Of a stretch of DNA of 64,000 nt, positions 58,436-64,000 are shown in pieces. The notes beneath the pieces are model-generated. The model searched no databases, was not told where the DNA came from, and saw only the letters and a program-made list of their open reading frames with translations. Made by a program: the position numbers and the translations under genes. Origin of the DNA: Symbiodinium natans. Taxonomy: Eukaryota > Sar > Dinophyceae > Suessiales > Symbiodiniaceae. Numbering within the stretch: the first letter of the stretch is position 1; each line of letters opens with the position of its first letter. The stretch spans positions 1,328,938-1,392,937 of the forward strand of contig CAJNDS010001335.1 in the NCBI GenBank assembly GCA_905221605.1, written 5' to 3'.

Positions 58436-58767
58436 AGGAAAGGGCGTTCAAAGGCCGACCTCATCTGACCATACTTGGAGGTTCATGGTAAACCCTAAAC
58501 CCTAAACCCTAAACCCTAAACCCTAAACCCTAAATGATAGCAATACTTATATCTGTACTTATAACCATACTAGGGCACTTCAGGGCCTCATGTGGGTTAT
58601 AAATACAAGTACAGCACCCGAACCCCTAAACCCTAAACCCTATAAGTACAAATTGGCTAGTAAGTACCATGAACCTCGTCTTACCATACAGGGCACTCCG
58701 GGCAAGGCTCACCAATCAGGGCGTCGGAAAAGGGTTGAGAGGAGTGAGACCCGGAACCCTGGCCTGA
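58436..58767 (+). CDS. Two exons joined across a family C introner
   Basis: Exon 58436-58480 (GVQRPTSSDHTW). Intron 58481-58691. Exon 58692-58767 continues ALRARLTNQGVGKGLRGVR to TGA. Phase is kept (AG plus G). Confidence 0.55.
58481..58691 (+). mobile_element. Family C introner element, copy 5, with two repeat insertions
   Basis: TACTTGGAG|GTTCATGG at the left and TACCATGAACCTCGTCTTAC at the right. Insertions of CCCTAAA-type repeat at about 58489-58535 and 58614-58643; the second lies between two AAGTACA copies. The acceptor moved to CCATACAG just outside the repeat. Confidence 0.8.
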
Positions 58768-58943
58768 ACCCTGAACCCTCAACAGCCCCCGGACCCTAAA
58801 CCCTAGCCCTAAACCCTAAACCCTCAACCCAAAAACCCTAATCCCTAAACCCTAAACCCTAAAGGGTTTATAAACCCTAAACCCTAAACCCTAAACCCTA
58901 GCCCTAAACCCTAAACCCTCAAGACCTCACAAGTTCATGCAAA

Positions 58944-59015
58944 GGTCCTAAATTTGGATGGGCTCCCGACGCCCGAAGTGGGCTCCGCGGCTGCATGGCT
59001 TCGCCTTTGGAGTGG
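58944..59015 (+). CDS. Candidate exon, frame ambiguous
   Basis: ATGCAAAG precedes KFGWAPDARSGLRGCMASP, ending TGG|GTTTAGG. GLPTPEVGSAAAWLRLW is open in another frame. Confidence 0.4.
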
Positions 59016-59143
59016 GTTTAGGGCTTAGGGTTTGGGGTTTAGGGTTTGGGGTTTAGGGTTTAGGGTTTGGGGTTAGAAGGAATAGGGTTTGGGGTTTAGG
59101 GTTTAGGGTTTGGGGTTAGAAGGAACGAGACCGGACGTGGCAG

Positions 59144-59413
59144 GTTGCTGATGTTTGGGAGGAAGAGGTGGACCGGCAAGAAGTTCTGGAGTTGCGTGGG
59201 CGCGTGCGCGAGCTGGAGGACCAGCTTTCCGCCATGCGCTTGTCGCCCGTGGTTGAGCATCCCTCGCCATCGTGGCGTGTCGTTCCGAGTCCTGGAAGCA
59301 TTCACAGACCCCTTTCTGGCGAACAGGCGGCGGCTTCGTCTTCAAAAGTACCCATGTTGGAGGAAGAGGACCTTTTCCAGAGTACATACTACTGTGCCTT
59401 TCTGCATTCCTAA
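59144..59413 (+). CDS. Terminal exon with coiled-coil start, 89 codons plus stop
   Basis: GGACGTGGCAG precedes VADVWEEEVDRQEVLELRG, with heptad-like Leu/Glu spacing over about 28 residues. Then a Ser/Pro-rich linker (HPSPSWRVVPSPGSIHRP) and an acidic end MLEEEDLFQSTYYC before TAA. One of the longest single exons; overlapping frames are open but less protein-like. Confidence 0.6.
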   Translation, partial: VADVWEEEVDRQEVLELRGRVRELEDQLSAMRLSPVVEHPSPSWRVVPSPGSIHRPLSGEQAAASSSKVPMLEEEDLFQSTYYCAFLHS

Positions 59414-59825
59414 TTAGGGCTGCGACCTCCGCTAGCTTACTGGAAATGGGAAATGGGTTTAGGGTTTAGGGTTTGGGGTTTAGGGTCTGGGTTCTTTGGC
59501 TTGGGGGTTTTAGGGTTTGGGGTTTGCGGTTTGGGGTTTAGGGCCTGGGGTTTAGGGTTTGGGGCTTAGGTCTAGGGTCTAGGCTTTGAACGGTTCTCGG
59601 GTTGGGGGTTTGGTGTTTAGGGTTTAGGGCTTGGGGTTTAGGGTTTAGGGTTTAGGGTTTGGGGTTTGGGTTGTTGGGTTTCGGGCTTGAGGTTTAGGGT
59701 TTAGGGTTTGGGGCTTCGGCTTTAGGGTTTGGGGCTTAGAGTTTGGGGTTTAGAGTTTGGGGTTTAGGGTTTAGGGTTTAGGGCTTGGGGCTTGGGGTTT
59801 TGGGTTTTGGGTTTTGAGTTTGGGG

Positions 59826-59907
59826 CTGATGGCCCGGGAGTTTGAGGCGTTGAGGGATGACAGGCTGATCATGTCCGGGTTTCCTGAAAGTCATAAATCT
59901 TTTCTGG
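59826..59907 (+). CDS. Candidate exon
   Basis: LMAREFEALRDDRLIMSGF then PESHKSFL, ending G|GTTTAGGG. Confidence 0.5.
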
Positions 59908-60010
59908 GTTTAGGGTTTGGGGTTTATAGGGTTTAGGGTTTAGGGTTTAGGGTTTAGGGTTTAGGGTTTCGGGTTTAGGGTTTAGGGTTTAGGGTTTGGG
60001 GGGGGTGGGG

Positions 60011-60209
60011 GAGAGGGTCCCTAAACAAGGACCTAGAGTAGGCCCTTATTCCCTTTTTTTAGGTTGTAGCTTCCGCTGCAAGCCCCTTAAAACCAAAAGG
60101 GGAACCCTTTTGTATTCCTAGGTTTACGCCTGGGTCTAGTAAAGGGCTACAGGAAGGACTCTTTCGTTTTTGCTTTGGGGTGCCGTCATGGGGACCCTGT
60201 TTTGGGAGC
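60011..60209 (+). CDS. Two exons joined across a family B element
   Basis: The short left part (VPKQ) ends CAAG at 60029. After 60030-60139 the frame continues KGYRKDSFVFALGCRHGDP. The join CAA G plus TA AAG is in phase. The left exon is too short to judge alone. Confidence 0.4.
60030..60139 (+). mobile_element. Family B introner element
   Basis: ACAAG|GACCTAGAGTAGGCCC to TACGCCTGGGTCTAG|, 110 bp, the family layout intact. Confidence 0.75.
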
Positions 60210-60546
60210 ATGTCCGTGCCCTAAACCCTAAGCCCTAAACCCTAAACCCTAGACCCTAGACCCTAGAACCTAAACCCAAAACCCTAAACCTTAAACCCTA
60301 CCAAAGACGACAAGCCTTCGTTGATTTTTTGGAATAACTGCGTTTGTGTAAGGAGTGTCTCTGAGGGTGTTTCTCAGAATTTTGTAGACCCTCACCCCAA
60401 AGCCCAAAAGCCCTAGTGGGCATGCAAGGGTTGCGGAATAACACCCCAAACACCCAACAGAAATGCCCCCAAGGGTTGAGGGGAGGGTAAAGGGTTTGGG
60501 GTTTAGGGTTTAAGGGTTTAGTGTTTAGGGTTCGTGAACTGCTTAA

Positions 60547-60905
60547 AGAGGCTGGTACCACCTGTTCTTCTTGGAGAAGTTGGTCAGGGCTCCTTCTTGG
60601 CACCAGAGGATGTTGTTGGGGTGTTTAGAGGTTCTGGCTTAGGCTTAGAGCAACCGAGTTGGGGGCGCGACGAGGGCGAGGGTGTTCAGGTTGTGTATCT
60701 TGCGTTTTCGGGTTCGACTTGGTAGCCCAATGGTACCCTTTACCCTTTTTTTGCTCTGGATTCCCTTATAAAGTAACCAACGTGCCCTTGTCCTAATATG
60801 GTTACTGGGCTACCAAGTCAATCGCAGTCTACACACAAGCAAAACTCACCAAAGACCGTCATGGCAAAAGCCGCATGCTCCAAACACTCAGACACAGCAT
60901 ATTAA
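60547..60905 (+). CDS. Two-exon gene end across a family D introner
   Basis: Exon 60547-60721 (LLGEVGQGSFLAPEDVVGV, EGEGVQVVYLAFSGST). Intron 60722-60817 (GTAGCCC...CCAAG). Exon 60818-60905 continues QSQSTHKQNSPKTVMAKAA to TAA. Phase is kept (TG plus T). The left exon start (TTAAAG|AGG) is a weak acceptor. Confidence 0.6.
60722..60817 (+). mobile_element. Family D introner element inside a reading frame
   Basis: GACTTG|GTAGCCCAATGG and TTACTGGGCTACCAAG|TC are inverted repeats spanning both splice sites. 96 bp, GT...AG. Confidence 0.85.
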
Positions 60906-61077
60906 GGAAAGGCGGCACGGACGTGGGTGTAGGGTTTAGGGTTTAGGGTTTAGGGTTTAGGATGTAGGGTGGTAGGGTGTAGGGTTTTTGAGGGTTTAGG
61001 GTTTAGGGTTTTTAAGGTTTAGGGAGGACCGTACAGTCGACAGTCATGTCCATGGGACTTGAGTAGACCTCATTGTA

Positions 61078-61110
61078 ATGGCCCAAGGGCGCTCTCTTGA
61101 TTCAGCACTG
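61078..61110 (+). CDS. Candidate first exon
   Basis: ATG then AQGRSLDSAL, ending CTG|GTTTAGGG in phase 0. It could be the start of the gene continued at 61377. Confidence 0.4.
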
Positions 61111-61376
61111 GTTTAGGGTTTAGGGTTTAGGGTTTAGTGTTTAGGCTTTAGGGTGTAGGGTTTAGGTCTGTTTCTACTGGTCTTTTTGAGGTGCAAGACT
61201 AGTATAGGGTTATCGAGGGGCACTCTGAAGTACTCTGAAGGAGTGAGAAGGACTCTCTACTGAAACGAGCAAGATTTGGGGGAGGTGGGGACGACCACCC
61301 TGAAACAGTCTTTGGTATTTTGTACGCTTTAGGGTTTGGGGTTTACGCTTCGGGGGGGGGGGGGGGGGGGGGGTAG

Positions 61377-61644
61377 GTGGATCTCGTCGCCAACGCGGGG
61401 GCAGCGCCGCCCCAGATACCGGCAGGCGGCTGGGCAGTGAATCATGGGGGCCTGTCGGCCCATACCCTGCTTCACTACTATTTGCTTAAGAACCCCCAAA
61501 ACAAAAACAATAAAAGACAAAAATCCCGACATTGTCCTGATAATGAGAGGTGTTTGAGCAAATAGTAATTCATGGTCAGCTCTTTTTTATGAGCAATGGT
61601 CTTCGGCATGCTGTCCCAGTGTTGGGGTTCATCTGGTCCCCAAG
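61377..61644 (+). CDS. Two exons joined across a family A element
   Basis: Exon 61377-61477 (ANAGAAPPQIPAGGWAVNH, GLSAHTLLH). Element 61478-61565. Exon 61566-61644 continues NSWSALFYEQWSSACCPSV, donor AAG|GTACGT. Phase is kept (TA plus T). Reading through meets TAG in the element. Confidence 0.6.
61478..61565 (+). mobile_element. Family A introner element inside a reading frame
   Basis: CTATTTGCTTAAGAACCCCC to GGTGTTTGAGCAAATAG, 88 bp, with TA on both flanks. The implied intron is CT...AG. Confidence 0.8.
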
Positions 61645-61867
61645 GTACGTGTTTCCTTGCGCTAAACACGTCGCAAGGAACACATCACGGCTTAAGGTTT
61701 CTGGCTTAAGCTTTACAGTTGCTGTTCTTGGTGAGTGTAGATATGGCTCCTACAAACGTTGGTGGGTGTAGAATTTGGCGGGGATACTAGTAATGTAACC
61801 CTAAACTCTAAACCCTAAACCCTGATATAACCCCAAACCCTAAAGCCTAAACAACCCCCTGTTACAG

Positions 61868-61921
61868 TACAACCGGCTGTGGACCTGGCTTGGTTCGTGC
61901 AAGTCTTGTTGCGGGTGCAAG
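61868..61921 (+). CDS. Candidate exon, 18 codons
   Basis: CCCTGTTACAG precedes YNRLWTWLGSCKSCCGCK, ending AAG|GTTTGAGG. Cys-rich. Confidence 0.5.
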
Positions 61922-62041
61922 GTTTGAGGTTGAATGATGGTTTCGAGTTTAGGGGTCATTTGAGTTTAAGGTTTAGCGTTTAGGGCTAGGGTTTAGGGTT
62001 TAGGGTTTGGTTTAGGGTTTAGGGTTTAGGATAGACGCTCT

Positions 62042-62092
62042 CTCGTCCTAAATCGTGCTGGCCAACAACCCTTCCGCATCCGTGCTACCTGA
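62042..62092 (+). CDS. Candidate terminal exon
   Basis: AGGATAG precedes SLVLNRAGQQPFRIRAT and TGA. Confidence 0.4.
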   Translation, partial: LVLNRAGQQPFRIRAT

Positions 62093-62163
62093 AGCCCTAA
62101 CCCTAAACCCTCAACCCTCAACCCTCAACCCTAAACCCTAAACCCTAAACCCTAACCCCCTCC

Positions 62164-62212
62164 AACCACGCAGCCTCAGCAACCTGGCTCTTGCCCAAAC
62201 ACCCCAAGTCCG
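62164..62212 (+). CDS. Short candidate exon
   Basis: AASATWLLPKHPKSET to TAA. GCCTCAG is a possible inner acceptor. Confidence 0.35.
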
Positions 62213-62349
62213 AAACCTAAAAGGCCCTATCCAAAAGGGTTTTAGGGTTTGGGGTTTAGGGTTTAGGGTTTAGGATTTAGGGTTTAGGGTTTGGGGTTTA
62301 GGGTTTAGGGTTTAGGATTTAGGGTTTAGGGTTTAGGAAAATCTTGAAG

Positions 62350-62628
62350 AGTATGGCCGGTGGAATCAAAGACCTTCAAGTCGGAGTTCATGGAGCCTCA
62401 GGGAAAGCCCGCAAAGTTCAAACAAGCCCTTACAATGCACTCTACTAATTGCTTAAGAACCCCCAAAAAATGATAAATAATCTTCGTCATTAAGGGTAAC
62501 ATAGGGATTATTGTAGTTGATTCTTTTGGGGTTCTTAAGCAAATGGTAGTATTTCGGTCCCTTTTTCGGTGCCCTACAATAAGAGGGGCCGCCTTGTAAC
62601 CAGCAGCCCCGAAAGGTACCACGTTTAG
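62350..62628 (+). CDS. Two exons joined across a family A element
   Basis: Exon 62350-62444 after ATCTTGAAG (AGGIKDLQVGVHGASGKAR, VQTSPYNAL). Element 62445-62549. Exon 62550-62628 continues ISVPFSVPYNKRGRLVTSS to TAG. Phase is kept (TA plus T). Unspliced, the frame stops at once (TAC TAA). Confidence 0.6.
62445..62549 (+). mobile_element. Family A introner element inside a reading frame
   Basis: CTAATTGCTTAAGAACCCCC to GGGGTTCTTAAGCAAATGGTAG, 105 bp, TA on both flanks. Implied CT...AG. Confidence 0.8.
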
Positions 62629-62632
62629 AGAA

Positions 62633-62700
62633 GCCGATGAAGAAGTTGCCAACAGGAGGAATAGGATTACTACAACTTAAACTCGGGTTGCTCTTGGAGG
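62633..62700 (+). CDS. Candidate exon
   Basis: ACGTTTAG precedes KPMKKLPTGGIGLLQLKLG, ending G|GTTTAGTG. Its relation to the preceding TAG is unclear. Confidence 0.4.
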
Positions 62701-62720
62701 GTTTAGTGTCTTCGGGTTTT

Positions 62721-62823
62721 TCTGGGAGGATCCACAACATGGATCCCTGTAAGAGTTCCTAAGAATTAATCAGCCGTAGAAGAGCGTACTATTTGGGGGC
62801 TCTATTTTTGGATCCTCCCGCGG
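62721..62823. mobile_element. Family F inverted-repeat element
   Basis: CTGGGAGGATCCA and TGGATCCTCCCG are terminal repeats. The interior TAGAAGAGCGTACTATTTGG recurs at 63337-63420. Confidence 0.7.
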
Positions 62824-63008
62824 GGGAGGTGGGGTGGGGCTCAGGGGCCGTCTCGATGAAGGGCGCCGGGTCCCTAAACCCAACACCCGAATCCCTAAAC
62901 CCTTTGTGGGGCTTTACTGTAACTTTAGATCCTTAGCCTTCTTGGGTTTACTGGGTTTCTTAATAAGGCAGCTACAAATTAAATTCATAGCTACCCTGCT
63001 AAGTGCAG

Positions 63009-63076
63009 CCAAGAACCGAGGCAGCTATCGCATCGGCTTCACTGCGTTCCGGCACAGAAATCTGAGGGAAGTTCAG
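63009..63076 (+). CDS. Candidate exon
   Basis: TAAGTGCAG precedes KNRGSYRIGFTAFRHRNLR, ending CAG|GGTTTAGGG. Basic. Confidence 0.55.
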
Positions 63077-63336
63077 GGTTTAGGGTTTAGGGTTTAGGGT
63101 TTAGGGCTTAGGGCTTAGGGCTTTAGGGTTTTAGGGTTTACTAACGTGGTCCCTCAATATTATCCCTTACCTTCTTAAAAGGGTTTTGATTTGTGGGCCC
63201 AGGGGCTTTCTGGGGTATATAGGCATATAGGGGTTTCCCAATTCAGGGCCCATGGTAGGGGAACAACCCAAGAAGAAAACAAACTACCCAGAGGGTTTAG
63301 GGTTTAGGGTTTAGGGTTTAGGGTTCATTCAACAAA

Positions 63337-63420
63337 ATAGATCCCTTTAAGGGTTCCTAAGAATGACCCAATAGTAGAAGAGCGTACTATTTGGGTTTTT
63401 TTTTTTTGGATCCTCCCAGC
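63337..63420. mobile_element. Family F element, left arm lost
   Basis: Body and right arm match 62721-62823. The left arm is replaced by a TTTAGGG tract. Confidence 0.65.
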
Positions 63421-63680
63421 GGTCTGGGCCTATAGGGGTCAGACCTATACGCTTCAGACTGCAGGCATGCACACTTTTTTGGGGGGGTTCAGGGTTTAGG
63501 GTTTAGGGTTTAGGGTTTAGGGTTTAGTTCAGGGCTTAGGGCTGCGGGTGCCTTGAACCTAAGAACTTCTGGTTGTCGGGATGAGGGAACCCTAAACCCT
63601 AAACCCTAAACCCTAAACCCCTATATAAACCTTCAACCCTCGCCGACTCTTAATCGTTACCGCCTGTGCGGCCTATTCAG

Positions 63681-63754
63681 GGGATCATCCTACCAAACAA
63701 ACAGGCTTTGAAAGAGTTTTCTTTGATCGACCAGATTGCCTGCATTATGGGACA
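63681..63754 (+). CDS. Candidate exon, 24 codons
   Basis: CGGCCTATTCAG, a good acceptor, precedes GIILPNKQALKEFSLIDQI then ACIMGH and the CCCTAAA edge. Confidence 0.5.
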
Positions 63755-63903
63755 CCCTAAACCCTAAGCCTCCAAGACGACTCATCCGTTTTCCGTTCTC
63801 AATGCGCCTTGATTCAGGGTTTTGGCCGTGCGTTGGAAGGAGTATCTCCCCCCCCCCCCCCCCCCAAAAAAAAAAAAAAAAGGGGGTACCCGTATTCACA
63901 CTA

Positions 63904-64000
63904 GGACCCAGAGTAGGCCCTTATTCAATTTTATCAGGGTTTAGGCTCGCTTAGAAGCCCCGTTAAACCAAAAAGGGTACCCTTTTTATTCCGGGTTCTC
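63904..64000. mobile_element. Family B element cut by the window end
   Basis: CACTAG|GACCCAGAGTAGGCCC through AAACCAAAAAGGGTACCC to the window edge. Confidence 0.65.

Larger units (their letters stand above)
1..64000. repeat. Interspersed telomere-type heptamer repeats through the whole window
   Basis: Exact and degenerate TTTAGGG/CCCTAAA tracts from 2 to about 20 units recur every few hundred bases in both orientations. Long examples are 14158-14340, 14424-14542, 15139-15420, 21319-21428, 27915-28005, 35717-35813, 40071-40139, 44950-45078, 46214-46321 and 57380-57562. TTTAGGG is the telomere unit of plants and many alveolates. Because unique exon-like sequence lies between tracts all along the window, these are interstitial repeats. 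CCCTAAA tracts mostly lie just upstream of + strand exons and TTTAGGG tracts just downstream. Confidence 0.95.

Noticed and set aside
1-64000. CRISPR array, tRNA, rRNA, bacterial operon or phage genes
   Set aside because: Repeats are tandem heptamers or dispersed inverted-repeat elements, without regular repeat-spacer structure; no tRNA or rRNA signature and no prokaryotic gene seen by eye.
1-64000. Dinoflagellate spliced-leader relic sequence
   Set aside because: I looked for the conserved leader 3' end (TTTGGCTCAAG) and did not find it, so this supporting mark is absent.

Overview
The window reads as nuclear DNA of a eukaryote, most likely an alveolate and probably a dinoflagellate. It holds no bacterial gene, operon, rRNA, tRNA or CRISPR array that I can see. 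Plant/alveolate-type telomere repeats (TTTAGGG/CCCTAAA, exact and degenerate) occur every few hundred bases from end to end. They are interstitial, not a chromosome end. Between them lie short non-repetitive, often GC-richer segments, mostly 50-250 bp. Many of these read as protein-coding exons on the + strand: they start after an AG, usually preceded by a CCCTAAA tract, and end at a GT, GC or G/GTTTAGGG boundary. A same-strand gene array, introner-type introns and non-GT donors fit dinoflagellates. No species or gene family could be identified, so the taxonomic call is inference.

The gene content is therefore many small exons of unknown proteins, divided by stop codons into perhaps a dozen or more genes. 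Chains in which reading phase is kept across several introns include 14712-15086, 28022-29144, 29526-30541, 33866-34437, 46138-46648, 47851-48136, 51036-51764, 54307-54730 and 60547-60905. Several introns are almost pure TTTAGGG repeat (34269-34362, 46519-46580).

A second layer is a set of short inverted-repeat elements (families A-L here, about 45-210 bp). At least five families behave as introns: removing them joins two reading frames in phase, and in the family A copies reading through meets a stop. This is the known behaviour of introner elements. Family C and D copies carry GT...AG inside their terminal inverted repeats; family B implies GA...AG and family A implies CT...AG boundaries. 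Telomere-type repeats have in turn been inserted into these elements, in some cases between short direct repeats.

Region by region: 0-6 kb, exons plus families A, B, G, H. 6.0-9.4 kb, a nearly telomere-repeat-free block with a CAA/CAG/GGCAGC low-complexity coding candidate. 9-11.6 kb, exons. 11.65-12.85 kb, a compositionally foreign purine/pyrimidine-rich segment with minus-strand coding potential. 12.85-36 kb, exon array. 36.5-37.1 kb, a His-rich exon joined across a family B intron. 37-51 kb, exons with A and C introners, including weakly kinase-like motifs. 51-64 kb, exons with B, C, D, E, F, J and L elements.

Limits: single exons of 20-30 codons are often open in more than one frame by chance, so individual frames are tentative. 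Confidence rests on in-phase joins, splice-like edges and repeated element boundaries. Peptides are quoted only as short samples.
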